Source: an uncultured Tenacibaculum sp.
GTDB lineage: Bacteria; Bacteroidota; Bacteroidia; Flavobacteriales; Flavobacteriaceae
Reading direction: 5' to 3'
DNA: 64,000 bases
Assembly (NCBI GenBank): GCA_947492185.1
Contig: CANLMR010000003.1
Span: 1 to 64,000, forward strand
Each line of letters starts with the position of its first letter. The stretch's first letter is position 1. The translations under genes were made by a program, and so were the position numbers. Below the pieces are notes generated by a model that made no database searches, was not told where the DNA came from, and was given only the letters and a program-made list of their open reading frames with translations. Below, piece by piece: positions 42,742 to 52,645 of the stretch.

Positions 42742-43118
42742 TCTACTTTATTTTTTTTAATCCACTCCTTATATCCTCCCTTTACATTATATACATCGAA
42801 ACCATTATCAACTAAAACTGATGCAGCTATTTTACTTCTACCACCTGAACGACAATACACATAAACTGGCTTTTTTTTATCTAGAACTTCAATAACTCTC
42901 GATTCAAAATTATTTGAAATCATATTTACTTGAACTGCATCGAATATAATTCCGTTTTTAGTTTCTGAAGAAGTTCTAACGTCTAATAACTGAATGTTTT
43001 TATCTTCTTTTAAAATCGTTTTTAAGTCATCAACTGTTATGTTTTTAACTCTTGAATCACTTTTGACACAAGAGACTAAAACCATCAGAAACAGTAAACT
43101 TAAAATTAACTTCTTCAT
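42738..43118 (-). CDS. Rhodanese-like lipoprotein
   Basis: A 126-residue lipoprotein (VLVSC, Cys17) with one rhodanese domain. The active-site loop CRSGGRS has catalytic Cys89. Single-domain rhodaneses transfer sulphane sulphur; the lipid anchor places it on the periplasmic side. It starts 14 bases after the MBL/rhodanese gene and ends with a 4-base overlap with the HMA gene, consistent with a sulphur-handling operon. Confidence 0.88.
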   Translation of the reverse strand: MKKLILSLLFLMVLVSCVKSDSRVKNITVDDLKTILKEDKNIQLLDVRTSSETKNGIIFDAVQVNMISNNFESRVIEVLDKKKPVYVYCRSGGRSKIAASVLVDNGFDVYNVKGGYKEWIKKNKVE

Positions 43119-43132
43119 GGGTTCTTAACTAC

Positions 43133-44533
43133 TTAAGAGGATAAACAAACTGGTGTTGTTGTTTTAATATTCGTTTTTCGTATTGCACCAAACCCTCCAG
43201 CTATATCTATAACATTATGCAATCCTTTAGCTTTTAAAATAGATGCTGCAATGACAGATCTATAGCCTCCTGCACAATGAATAAAGAAGTTTTTATCTTG
43301 AGGGAATACACTAAGATAATCATTTAAATAATCTAATGGTGTGTTTTTTACGTCTTTTATGTGCTCATTTTCATATTCTCCTGGCTTTCTAACATCAAAA
43401 ACTATAGCTTTATTATTTATTTCTACTTCCAATTCTTCAGCAGGAATCGACTTTAGAGTATCTATGTTTTTATCAGAATTCTTCCAGCTTTCAAATCCGC
43501 CTTCTAAATATCCTATTACATTGTCAAAACCAACTCTAGCCAATCTCGTAATGGTTTCTTCTTCTTTCCCTGCTGGAGTAACTAAAATTATAGGTTGATG
43601 AATATCTTTTATTAAAGCTCCAACCCAAGGAGCAAATGTTCCGTTCAATCCAATAAATATTGACTTTGGCACAAAACCTTTTATAAACTCAGATTGATGA
43701 CGAACATCTAATATTAACGCTTTATATTTATCTGTCTTTGCAACAAACTCTTCTACTGATAACGACTTCGTTCCTTTTTCAAGAATTGTATCAATAGATT
43801 CATAACCTTCCTTATTTAACTTAACATTTAATGGAAAATAATCTGGAGGTGGTAATAAACCATCTGTAACTTCTTTGATAAACTCTTTACGAGTCATACT
43901 TGCTCTTAGAGCGTAGTTTGTTTTTTTCTGATTTCCTATAGTACTTACCGTTTCTTTGCTCAGGTTTTTACCACAAGCTGAACCGGCTCCGTGTGCAGGA
44001 TAAACAATAACATCATCATTTAAAATCATAATCTTATTTCTGAGACTATCATATAAATGTCCTGCTAAATCTTCTTTAGTAACATCTCCTTTTTGGGCTA
44101 AATCTGGTCTTCCAACATCTCCTATAAATAAAGTATCTCCACTAAAAATCGCATAATCTTTACCAGATTCATCCTTTAGCAAATAAATTGTACTTTCCAT
44201 TGTATGTCCAGGGGTATGAATAGCTACAATTTCTAAATCTCCTACAAAGAATGACTCTTTATCTTTTGCTATATATGCATCAAAATTTGTTTTTGCTGTT
44301 GGTCCATAAACAATTTTAGCATTGGTTTTTTCAGCTAAAGTGATATGTCCACTAACAAAATCAGCATGAAAATGTGTTTCAAAAATATATTTAATTTTTG
44401 CCTCATCCTTTACTGCTTTATCTAAGTAAGGTTGCACTTCCCTTAGTGGATCTATAATAGCTGCTTCTCCTTTACTTTCTATATAATAAGCTCCTTGCGA
44501 TAAACATTTCGTATAAATTTGCTCTATCTTCAT
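43133..44533 (-). CDS. MBL-fold hydrolase with two rhodanese domains (persulfide dioxygenase-like)
   Basis: A 466-residue protein. The metallo-beta-lactamase domain (about 1-250) has THFHADFVSGH (H54, H56, D58, H63) and SGDTLFIGDVGRPDL, as in ETHE1-like persulfide dioxygenases. The first rhodanese domain (about 265-360) has no Cys at the catalytic position (VTPAGKEEE); the second (about 370-466) has CAGGYRS and is likely active. Such fusions oxidise glutathione- or other persulfides to sulfite. It shares an operon with SulP and single rhodanese genes. Dioxygenase activity is inferred from the family. Confidence 0.85.
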   Translation of the reverse strand: MKIEQIYTKCLSQGAYYIESKGEAAIIDPLREVQPYLDKAVKDEAKIKYIFETHFHADFVSGHITLAEKTNAKIVYGPTAKTNFDAYIAKDKESFFVGDLEIVAIHTPGHTMESTIYLLKDESGKDYAIFSGDTLFIGDVGRPDLAQKGDVTKEDLAGHLYDSLRNKIMILNDDVIVYPAHGAGSACGKNLSKETVSTIGNQKKTNYALRASMTRKEFIKEVTDGLLPPPDYFPLNVKLNKEGYESIDTILEKGTKSLSVEEFVAKTDKYKALILDVRHQSEFIKGFVPKSIFIGLNGTFAPWVGALIKDIHQPIILVTPAGKEEETITRLARVGFDNVIGYLEGGFESWKNSDKNIDTLKSIPAEELEVEINNKAIVFDVRKPGEYENEHIKDVKNTPLDYLNDYLSVFPQDKNFFIHCAGGYRSVIAASILKAKGLHNVIDIAGGFGAIRKTNIKTTTPVCLSS

Positions 44534-44545
44534 TCTCTTTGTTAT

Positions 44546-46273
44546 TTATTCATACGCCTGATGTATATACTGCGCGTATTTCTTTTGATTTTGATTATCT
44601 CCTGTTTTATAAAATAATACTGCCCAATTAGCTCTCATAAAAAAATTATCGATACTAATTACATCTAACATTCCTGCTTTGAATATTGCATCTCTAACTG
44701 GACCTTTAATACCTGCAAAATAAAATAGAATTCCTTTCCTCTTATAAAACACAACTAGTTGTTTTAACATTTCTATTCCTGTACTATCAACTCTATTAAT
44801 ACTTTCTCCATCTAAAACAATTAGTTTTAATTGATCGCCTTTTTCGTTTGCCATATACTCTAATTGGTCTCTAAAGTAATTTGAATTTGCATAAAATAAT
44901 TGAGCATCAAAACGAAAAACTAAAACATCATTTTCAATAAGAACTTCTTTAAATCGATTTTTATTTCTATAGAAATCTGAATCTGGAACTTTCCCTAATT
45001 CAACTACATTTGGTCTAGATGTTCTAAAAATTAAGACTACTAATGATAAACTAACTCCAATTAAAATGCCATATTCTATTCCAAAAAATAAAGTAGCACA
45101 AAATGTTGCTAGTAATAACCAAAAATCTAGGTTATTTGCTCTCCACAAATATCTAGCCTCTTTAATATTTACTAACCTAAAAACAGCTACTATAATAATA
45201 GCAGCCAATACTGTTTTAGGAAGAAAATAAAAGACTGGAGTTAAAAATAGTAATGTTAATACTACTAAAGCAGCAGAAATAAAAGCAGCCATTCCTGTTC
45301 GTGCTCCTGCATCAAAATTAATTGCTGATCTAGAAAAACTTGAAGTAGATGGATATGCTTTAAATAGTGAACCAAAAATATTACTCAAACCTAAAGCTAT
45401 CAACTCTTGGTTCGAATCAATTTTATATTCATCTTGTTGTGCTTCTAAATACTTCCCAATAGATATCGTTTCTAAATATCCAACCATTACTAATGTAAAT
45501 GCCATTGGTAATAACTCTCTAATTAAACCAAAATTTAATTCTGGAATAGTAAAGCCAGGTAAACCTGATGGTATATCTTCAACAATAGCAACTTCAGAAA
45601 AAAAACTTCTAAAAAAATACATTGCTAAAATCCCTAACACTACAACAATTAGTGCATTTGGAATCTTTTTATTAACTCTTCTAAGAACTATAATAATACC
45701 ACTTGTAATTATCCCTATACATGTAGTTTTAGCATCGAATTCTATAACTTTAGAAAGAATATCATCCAATAAAATATGTATTTGATCACTTTGCAAAAAA
45801 TCTACTCCAAAAAAGTTTTTAAATTGATTTAATCCAATTGTAATAGCTACGGCAGATGTGAATCCAGTGATTACCGGTTTCGATAAAAAGTTTACAATAA
45901 AGCCTAAACGGAAAACTCCCATTAAAAATTGAATACTTCCAACGAGCAAAGCAAGAAAAATTGCAATTGCTATATAGCTTTCAGATCCCATTAAAGCTAT
46001 AGTTGAAATACTAGCAGCAACAATTAATGAATCTGTTGCTACTGGACCAATTGCTACTTGTCTGGATGATCCAAAAATTGCATAAATTATTTGTGGAATT
46101 AAAGCTGAATATAATCCATAAATTGGTGGTAATCCTGCAATTAAAGCATAGGCTATTCCTTGAGGAATTAATACCGTAGCTACTGTAATTCCAGCTACAA
46201 CATCTCCTTGAAGTTGCTCTTTTCTATACTTAGGCAACCAATCTAAAATAGGTATGTATTTTTCTAGTTTCAC
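44546..46273 (-). CDS. SulP-family anion permease with STAS domain
   Basis: A 575-residue membrane protein of the SLC26/SulP family, usually sulfate or other anion transporters: N-terminal YIPILDWLPKYRKEQLQGDVVAGITVATVLIPQ start, 10-14 TM segments, and a C-terminal cytoplasmic STAS domain (about 440-560). Its start is the base after the ruvB stop and it ends 12 bases before the MBL/rhodanese gene, so they are probably one operon with sulphur metabolism. Anion specificity cannot be read from sequence; sulfite or sulfate export/import fits the neighbours. Confidence 0.9.
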   Translation of the reverse strand: MKLEKYIPILDWLPKYRKEQLQGDVVAGITVATVLIPQGIAYALIAGLPPIYGLYSALIPQIIYAIFGSSRQVAIGPVATDSLIVAASISTIALMGSESYIAIAIFLALLVGSIQFLMGVFRLGFIVNFLSKPVITGFTSAVAITIGLNQFKNFFGVDFLQSDQIHILLDDILSKVIEFDAKTTCIGIITSGIIIVLRRVNKKIPNALIVVVLGILAMYFFRSFFSEVAIVEDIPSGLPGFTIPELNFGLIRELLPMAFTLVMVGYLETISIGKYLEAQQDEYKIDSNQELIALGLSNIFGSLFKAYPSTSSFSRSAINFDAGARTGMAAFISAALVVLTLLFLTPVFYFLPKTVLAAIIIVAVFRLVNIKEARYLWRANNLDFWLLLATFCATLFFGIEYGILIGVSLSLVVLIFRTSRPNVVELGKVPDSDFYRNKNRFKEVLIENDVLVFRFDAQLFYANSNYFRDQLEYMANEKGDQLKLIVLDGESINRVDSTGIEMLKQLVVFYKRKGILFYFAGIKGPVRDAIFKAGMLDVISIDNFFMRANWAVLFYKTGDNQNQKKYAQYIHQAYE

Positions 46274-47296
46274 TTAAAACAATTCTCCTTGGCTACTTCC
46301 TTTAATCTTCCCTAAATGTTTATAAGCTAAATCTGTTACCTCTCTACCTCTAGGTGTTCTCATTATAAAACCTTCTTGAATTAAAAAAGGCTCATATACT
46401 TCTTCAATAGTTTCTGCATTTTCACCAACTGCTGTTGCTAACGTTGTAATACCAACTGGACCACCTTTAAATTTATCTATAATAGTAACTAGGATTTTAT
46501 TATCCATTTCGTCTAATCCATGAGCATCAACGTTTAACGCTTTTAAGGCATATTGAGCTATTTGAATAGTAATATTACCATCTCCTTTAATTTGAGCAAA
46601 ATCACGCACTCTACGAAGCAATGCGTTGGCTATACGAGGTGTTCCTCTACTTCTACCAGCTATTTCAATAGCTGCTTCCATAGAAATTGGCACACCCAAT
46701 ATCATGGCACTGCGTTGAATAATTGTAGTTAATAACTCGGTAGAATAATAATGCAAACGACTACTAATTCCGAAACGAGCTCTCATTGGAGCCGTTAGTA
46801 ATCCTGACCTTGTTGTTGCTCCTACTAATGTAAATGGTTCTAAATTGATTTGAACAGTTCTGGCATTAGGGCCAGATTCAATCATAATATCAATTTTATA
46901 GTCTTCCATAGCAGAATATAAATATTCTTCTACAACAGGACTTAGTCTATGAATTTCATCAATAAATAACACATCCCTTTCATCTAAGTTTGTAAGAAGA
47001 CCTGCTAAATCTCCAGGTTTATCCAAAACAGGACCAGAAGTAACTTTTATTCCAACTCCTAATTCTTGGGCCAAAATGTTAGCTAAAGTAGTTTTACCAA
47101 GTCCTGGAGGACCATGGAATAGTGTATGATCTAAAGCTTCATCTCTTTGATTAGCTGCTTCGACAAAAATTTTCAAATTCTCTATTGCTTGCTCTTGACC
47201 TGTAAAATCATCAAATGAAAGTGGACGTAGTTTTTTTTCTACATCCATTTCCTCGTTAGAGTAGTTGGTATTTTCAGGATTTAAGTGCTCATTCAT
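46274..47296 (-). CDS. ruvB: Holliday junction branch-migration helicase RuvB
   Basis: A 340-residue AAA+ motor that drives branch migration with RuvA. Walker [10 protein letters not shown], Walker [10 protein letters not shown], sensor GATTRSGLL and arginine-finger area TAPMRARFG, and the C-terminal winged helix [13 protein letters not shown] are intact. I start at ATG 47296 (MNEHLNPEN) since the TTG at 47320 would add eight unconserved residues. It leads the run to SulP and lies after the respiratory operon, an order I recall in other Flavobacteriaceae. Confidence 0.96.
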   Translation of the reverse strand: MNEHLNPENTNYSNEEMDVEKKLRPLSFDDFTGQEQAIENLKIFVEAANQRDEALDHTLFHGPPGLGKTTLANILAQELGVGIKVTSGPVLDKPGDLAGLLTNLDERDVLFIDEIHRLSPVVEEYLYSAMEDYKIDIMIESGPNARTVQINLEPFTLVGATTRSGLLTAPMRARFGISSRLHYYSTELLTTIIQRSAMILGVPISMEAAIEIAGRSRGTPRIANALLRRVRDFAQIKGDGNITIQIAQYALKALNVDAHGLDEMDNKILVTIIDKFKGGPVGITTLATAVGENAETIEEVYEPFLIQEGFIMRTPRGREVTDLAYKHLGKIKGSSQGELF

Positions 47297-47370
47297 GGGG
47301 AAAGTTATTTTTAAATACAAAGTAACTTTAAGTTGCTAATATACTTATAACTATTGACTTTATAGCTTAA

Positions 47371-47401
47371 CAAAAAAGCCTTTCATTTTCATGAAAGGCT
47401 T
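47371..47401 (-). terminator. Intrinsic terminator of the ActABCDEF-Cox operon
   Basis: Perfect 11-bp stem AAGCCTTTCAT (47376-47386) / ATGAAAGGCTT (47391-47401), 4-base loop, and the minus-strand T-tract from the A-run at 47372-47377. Confidence 0.85.
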
Positions 47402-47422
47402 GATTTTATATTGTAAAACCAA

Positions 47423-49201
47423 TTAAGAAGGCTCTTCTCCGTCTTTTAATGGTGTTGTTTGTAAAACAAAATCTTGTCCATGAACATAATTTCCATTATC
47501 ATCTGTTTTACTATAGTCATAAGCCCAACGGTGAACTTCTGGAATTTTCCCAGGCCAGTTACCGTGAATATGCTCAACTGGAGTAGTCCATTCTAAAGTA
47601 TTAGATTTCCAAGGATTTTGAGAAGCTTTAGGTCCTCTATACATAGAAATAAAGAAGTTAGCTAAGAAAATTAACTGTGCTAAACCTCCTAATATAGCCA
47701 TATAAGTCATAAACACATTAATATCAGATAAATCATCAAACATTGGAAAATATGTATTTGTATAATAACGACGTGGTAAACCTGCTAAACCGATAAAGTG
47801 CATAGGGAAGAATACTCCATAAGCAGAAATAATAGTTAACCAGAAATGCCAGTATCCCATAGCTTTATTCATCATTCTTCCATACATTTTTGGGAACCAG
47901 TGGTAAATACCAGCAAACATTCCAAATAAAGCAGATACTCCCATTACTAAGTGGAAATGCGCTACTACAAAATATGTATCGTGAATATTAATATCTAATG
48001 CCGAATCTCCTAAAACTAATCCAGTTAAACCACCACTAACAAAAGTAGATACTAAACCTATAGAGAATAGCATAGCAGGGTTTAATTGTAAATTACCTTT
48101 CCATAAAGTAGTAATATAGTTAAATGCTTTTACCGCAGATGGTATTGCAATTAATACTGTTGTAAATGTAAATACTGATCCTAAGAATGGATTCATACCT
48201 GAAATAAACATATGGTGACCCCATACAATTGTTGATAAGAATGCTATTCCTAAAATTGATCCAATCATTGCACGATATCCAAAAATAGGTTTTCTTGAAT
48301 TTGTTGAAATAACTTCAGAAGAAATACCTAATGCAGGTAATAAAATAATATATACCTCTGGGTGTCCTAAGAACCAGAATAAGTGTTCAAATAATACTGG
48401 AGATCCTCCTTGATAATGTAATACCTCACCTGAAATGAATATATCTGATAAATAGAACGATGTTCCAAAACTTCTATCGAATATTAATAATAAAGCTGCA
48501 GATAATAATACAGGGAATGAAATAACACCAATAATAGCTGTTACAAAGAAAGCCCACATTGTTAAAGGCAATCTTGTCATTTTCATACCTTTTGTACGTA
48601 AGTTTAATACAGTAACAATATAGTTTAATGAACCGATTAACGATGAAGCAATGAATATTGCCATTGAAACCAACCATAAAGTCATCCCCATCCCAGAACC
48701 TGGAATAGCTTGTGGTAATGCTGAAAGTGGAGGATAAATTGTCCATCCTGCAGAAGCTGGTCCTGCCTCAACGAACAAAGAAACTACCATTACTACTGAA
48801 GATATAAAGAATAACCAATATGAAATCATGTTTAAAAAACCAGATGCCATATCACGTGCTCCAATTTGTAATGGAATTAATAGGTTAGAAAATGTACCAC
48901 TTAAACCAGCAGTAAGTACAAAGAATACCATAATTGTTCCGTGAATAGTAACTAATGCTAAGTATGTATCCGGATTCATTATTCCATCAGTTTGCTGATG
49001 AGCACCTAAAAAAGCTTCAATAATAGAAAATGACTTTTCAGGCCAAGCAATTTGTAAACGGAATAACATTGACATGAATACACCAATAATTCCCATGAAC
49101 ATTCCTGTAATCAAAAACTGCTTAGAAATCATTTTATGGTCAGTACTAAAAATGTACTTCGTTACAAATGTTTCTTTATGATGATGATGTTCTGCTGACA
49201 T
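47423..49201 (-). CDS. coxA: Cytochrome c oxidase subunit I
   Basis: A 592-residue heme-copper oxidase catalytic subunit. The binuclear-center ligands are in LGHPEVYIILLP (His and crosslinked Tyr), WGHHMF (two His), and DTYFVVAHFHLVMG (two His); STDHKMI lies near the N-terminus. The N-terminus is His-rich (AEHHHHKE). It is the last gene of the operon, reducing O2 with electrons from ActABCDEF via cytochrome c. Heme type (a or a-like) cannot be settled from this. Length is standard. Confidence 0.96.
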   Translation of the reverse strand: MSAEHHHHKETFVTKYIFSTDHKMISKQFLITGMFMGIIGVFMSMLFRLQIAWPEKSFSIIEAFLGAHQQTDGIMNPDTYLALVTIHGTIMVFFVLTAGLSGTFSNLLIPLQIGARDMASGFLNMISYWLFFISSVVMVVSLFVEAGPASAGWTIYPPLSALPQAIPGSGMGMTLWLVSMAIFIASSLIGSLNYIVTVLNLRTKGMKMTRLPLTMWAFFVTAIIGVISFPVLLSAALLLIFDRSFGTSFYLSDIFISGEVLHYQGGSPVLFEHLFWFLGHPEVYIILLPALGISSEVISTNSRKPIFGYRAMIGSILGIAFLSTIVWGHHMFISGMNPFLGSVFTFTTVLIAIPSAVKAFNYITTLWKGNLQLNPAMLFSIGLVSTFVSGGLTGLVLGDSALDINIHDTYFVVAHFHLVMGVSALFGMFAGIYHWFPKMYGRMMNKAMGYWHFWLTIISAYGVFFPMHFIGLAGLPRRYYTNTYFPMFDDLSDINVFMTYMAILGGLAQLIFLANFFISMYRGPKASQNPWKSNTLEWTTPVEHIHGNWPGKIPEVHRWAYDYSKTDDNGNYVHGQDFVLQTTPLKDGEEPS

Positions 49202-49239
49202 AATTTAATTTATATATCTTAATAAATTTATTTTAAACC

Positions 49240-50253
49240 TTATTTTATAACTTGAGCTAATGTTTTTTGCTCTCCTAACCATTTATTGTAATCTTCTTCT
49301 TCAACAACAGTAATTTTCATTTGCATGTTATAGTGAGAAGCTCCACAAATCTTATTACATAATAATAAATAATCGAAAACATAAGGATCTTCACCTTTTG
49401 CTTGACGAATTTTATTAATTCCTTTTGCTTTTGCTATTACCTCAGGATTTTTACGCATCTCTTCAGTAGTAAACTTAGGCGTAAAAGAAAATTGAGTAAC
49501 CATTCCAGGAACACAATTCATTTGTGCTCTAAAGTGAGGCATGTATGCAGAGTGTAATACATCTTGTGAACGGAATTTGAATAAAATTTTCTTTCCTTTT
49601 GGTAAGTATAATTCTGTTACTTGTTTATCATCTTGAGCTTTAGGATCTGTCATATCAACTCCCATAGTATTTTGTTTGTTGATATTAATAAAGTTTACAT
49701 TTCCTAAACCTAATTCATTATCTGCTCCTGCATAACGAGCATCCCATCTAAATTGCTGAGAATATACTTCAATTACGATTGGATTTTCATCATCTCCAAC
49801 ATACATAATGTTGTTCCATTGCCATAATCCATAACCGATTAATACTACAATAGTAATTGCTGGAATAACTGTCCAAATTAATTCTAACTTATGGCTATCT
49901 GCAAAGAATAATGCTTTTTGATCCTTTTTCCCTCTATACTTATATGTAAAAAAGAAAATTAAGAATTGCATAATAAACTGAACAACACCAATTAAAATAA
50001 ACGTAATGTTAAAAAGAGTGTCGTCATGTTCTCCTTCAATAGAAGCACTTTCAGGAAGCATGAGTACATTCATTGCTAATAAGCAATAAATCATCATTGC
50101 GTACAAGAAAACCATAAAACCTAAGGCTATTTTTCCTTGTTTGTTGTTATCATCATCTGTTGCAATTACATTACGTAAATTCATTACGCGCGTAATTTGC
50201 CAAAAACTTACACCTAGTGCTACTGCAATGAAAATATAAAATAGAGCTAGCAT
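49240..50253 (-). CDS. coxB: Cytochrome c oxidase subunit II
   Basis: A 337-residue subunit with two or three N-terminal TM segments and a periplasmic cupredoxin domain with the CuA site C299-N-K-I-C303-G-A-S-H307-Y-N-M310 and an upstream His in QDVLHSAYM. The residue two after the first Cys is Lys where many CuA sites have Glu; that Glu binds through its backbone so the site may still be functional. No fused C-terminal cytochrome c domain is present. It precedes coxA in the operon. Confidence 0.95.
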   Translation of the reverse strand: MLALFYIFIAVALGVSFWQITRVMNLRNVIATDDDNNKQGKIALGFMVFLYAMMIYCLLAMNVLMLPESASIEGEHDDTLFNITFILIGVVQFIMQFLIFFFTYKYRGKKDQKALFFADSHKLELIWTVIPAITIVVLIGYGLWQWNNIMYVGDDENPIVIEVYSQQFRWDARYAGADNELGLGNVNFININKQNTMGVDMTDPKAQDDKQVTELYLPKGKKILFKFRSQDVLHSAYMPHFRAQMNCVPGMVTQFSFTPKFTTEEMRKNPEVIAKAKGINKIRQAKGEDPYVFDYLLLCNKICGASHYNMQMKITVVEEEDYNKWLGEQKTLAQVIK

Positions 50254-50283
50254 ACTTATATACTTATTTTTTTATTCTTAATA

Positions 50284-52065
50284 TTAATGATGAGCGTCGT
50301 TATCTTCTCCTCTGTGTTCAATGATATAATAGTGGTGCGTTTCACTTTCATGTAAGAAAGGATTCCCTTTAGCAACAGGATCAGCTTTAGAAAATGCTGT
50401 AAACGTTGCGAAGATGAATAATCCTAAAAAGAATAAAAACGCACTAATTTCTCCAATTCCGAATCCCCATTGTGCTCCAACAGTTCCTGGCATAATCATA
50501 ACATATAAGTCTACATAATGACCTACTAATATGAATAAACCTCCAATTACTAAAATCCATGGTACAGTTTTAAAATCACTGTTAATTAATAATAAGATTG
50601 GGAATATAAAGTTTAAGGCAAGCATTCCAATAAATGGAACGATATACTCTTTAAAACGTAATGCATAGTATACTGTTTCTTCTGGCATATCTGCATACCA
50701 AATTAACATAAACTGAGCGAACCATAAGTACGTCCAAAATACTGAGAAACCAAACATAAATTTAGCTAAATCATGAATATGACTATCATTTACCATAGGT
50801 AAGTGCCCTTTAGCTCTTAGGTATAATGTAACTAAACAAATAACTGTTAATGCAGATACTAAGAATGTTGCTAAAACATACCATCCAAATAATGTAGAGA
50901 ACCAGTGAGGATCTATACCCATAATCCAGTCCCAAGACATCATACTTTCAGTAATCATAAATAACACAACAAATCCAACCGATAAATTGTATAAGTTTTT
51001 GTGTAATTTTAAATCACCATTATCTTGTTGAATAGATTTTTTTCTAATGATATAACGGAAACCATTCCAAACAAGTAAGTAAAAAATACTTCTCATTACC
51101 CATCCTGGAACATTCATAAACCACTTCTTCCCATCTACAATTGGATCATAATTTTCATGACCTAAATCAAATGTACCTTCTGCCATCCAAGGAAATAAGT
51201 GATTAAAATGCATTACCGTTAAAATGATAAATACAAGCATTATAACACTTACATAATGAATATTTGCTGTAATTGCTTCCATTACTCTGAATAAAGCTAC
51301 TGACCATCCTGCATGAGCAACTCTTTGTGCTGCATAAAATGCAAATACTAATAATGTAATTCCTAAGAAGAATAATAAAGATACATATACTGCAGACCAA
51401 GGTCTATTTTGCATTTGATGAAAAGCATGCTCTGCGTGGTGATCTCCATGATGACCTGTATCTGCACCATGAGCTTCTCCGTGAGTAGGGTTAGCATGAG
51501 TTTTTTCTGTTACATGACCATTTAAACTATCTGTTAAACGTGTATCTTCAGCATGATCTGGAGTTTCGTGACCTTCAACATTGTGAGCTTTATGCTCTTT
51601 TACCGTTTCATCTCCATGACTACCAACTACATGTTTAGTATGTTCAGACACTGTTTCAGCAGCATGGGTAGAATCTTTTACATGTTCTCCATGGTCTTTA
51701 GTTGTTTCATTAACAAGAGAATCTCCAGCATGTTTAGCGTGATCAGCAACAGTTTCTGTTGCATGCTCACCAACTTCATGCTTTACATGATCTGAAACTT
51801 TTTCATTACCATGATTTACTTCTTTAGTCTCATTATGATCAGCTGAATGCTTATCTTCTGTTTTATGACCAGCATCTACATGATGTGTATCATCTCCATG
51901 AGATGCTCCATGTCCACCATGATGAGACGCTTCTTGAGCTGCTAATTTTGCTTTTGCTTCTTCTAATGTACTAGGTGTATTTATGAAACTAATTACAGTT
52001 CCTAACAAACCTACAGCCATTAAAACAATAGCAACCATTTTTAATTTTCCTGAAAACTGGTACAT
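50284..52065 (-). CDS. actF: Alternative complex III subunit ActF, with His-rich repeat insertion
   Basis: A 593-residue integral-membrane quinol-binding subunit of alternative complex III (quinol:cytochrome c oxidoreductase). After a first TM segment (about 7-28) there is an unusual low-complexity region (48-216) with about 35 His and four to five degenerate 16-residue repeats. The ActF core (about 225-593) with ten or so TM segments follows. It sits between actE and coxB. The core is standard in sequence but the protein is longer than I expect for the family because of the insertion. Confidence 0.9.
   Translation of the reverse strand: MYQFSGKLKMVAIVLMAVGLLGTVISFINTPSTLEEAKAKLAAQEASHHGGHGASHGDDTHHVDAGHKTEDKHSADHNETKEVNHGNEKVSDHVKHEVGEHATETVADHAKHAGDSLVNETTKDHGEHVKDSTHAAETVSEHTKHVVGSHGDETVKEHKAHNVEGHETPDHAEDTRLTDSLNGHVTEKTHANPTHGEAHGADTGHHGDHHAEHAFHQMQNRPWSAVYVSLLFFLGITLLVFAFYAAQRVAHAGWSVALFRVMEAITANIHYVSVIMLVFIILTVMHFNHLFPWMAEGTFDLGHENYDPIVDGKKWFMNVPGWVMRSIFYLLVWNGFRYIIRKKSIQQDNGDLKLHKNLYNLSVGFVVLFMITESMMSWDWIMGIDPHWFSTLFGWYVLATFLVSALTVICLVTLYLRAKGHLPMVNDSHIHDLAKFMFGFSVFWTYLWFAQFMLIWYADMPEETVYYALRFKEYIVPFIGMLALNFIFPILLLINSDFKTVPWILVIGGLFILVGHYVDLYVMIMPGTVGAQWGFGIGEISAFLFFLGLFIFATFTAFSKADPVAKGNPFLHESETHHYYIIEHRGEDNDAHH
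51418..51924 (-). repeat. His-rich coding repeat region inside actF
   Basis: Codes for residues 48-216 of ActF. Units at residues 90-170 (51556-51798) read like V-x-[DE]-H-x-K-H-x5-H-x-x-E-T with a 16-residue period, giving about 48-bp degenerate DNA repeats. Confidence 0.8.
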
Positions 52066-52087
52066 ATCTTAACTATCTATTATAGAC

Positions 52088-52636
52088 TTATTTTTTTAAT
52101 TCGCTTCTTAATTTTTCTACATACTGAACAACTTGCCAACGTTCTTTGTAAGTAAGTTGAGAAGAATGAGATCCCATCATGTTCTTACCATGCATTATTA
52201 CATGATAAATGCTTCCTTCGGTAATATCTCTATCTTTATAATTAGGAATACCTAAGAATTTTTCTCTTTTAGATAAAATTCCTTGTCCATCTCCTTTAGC
52301 ACCATGACAAGCAGCACAGTAAATACCATACATTTTTTTTCCATTATCTAAATTCTCTTCAGTTTTAACTAATGGATTTTTTAATTCAGTTTTAGCCTTT
52401 TCATATCCTGCATTTGTATCAGGAATATCATAAGCTACTACTCCATTTCTGCTAACTGTTCCAGCAACAGGCTTTCTGTTTACTGGTACCTCTCCAGCTG
52501 AAGAAGTTCCATTAGCATCATATGGTACAGATACATACATATCTGGCATATATTGTACCTGAGGTTTGCGCTTATTGTTACAAGAAGCTAATACTGTAAC
52601 AATTACTAAAGCAATAATTATTTTTATACTCTTCAT
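52088..52636 (-). CDS. actE: Alternative complex III subunit ActE, mono-heme cytochrome c lipoprotein
   Basis: A 182-residue lipoprotein (VLASC, Cys19) with one heme c motif CAACH (107-111) and a C-terminal candidate axial Met in MHGKNMMGSHS. It carries electrons out of the complex on the periplasmic face. It lies between actD and actF with short gaps. The N-terminal third is low complexity and likely a tether. Confidence 0.93.
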   Translation of the reverse strand: MKSIKIIIALVIVTVLASCNNKRKPQVQYMPDMYVSVPYDANGTSSAGEVPVNRKPVAGTVSRNGVVAYDIPDTNAGYEKAKTELKNPLVKTEENLDNGKKMYGIYCAACHGAKGDGQGILSKREKFLGIPNYKDRDITEGSIYHVIMHGKNMMGSHSSQLTYKERWQVVQYVEKLRSELKK

Positions 52637-52645
52637 GTCTATATA

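Noticed and set aside
47297..47320. TTG start giving a longer RuvB
   Set aside because: Adds eight unconserved residues; ATG 47296 fits the usual N-terminus.
51553..51795. Plus-strand frame opposite actF
   Set aside because: A shadow of the His-rich repeat; its Met/Ser/Phe-rich translation is simply the reverse of those codons.
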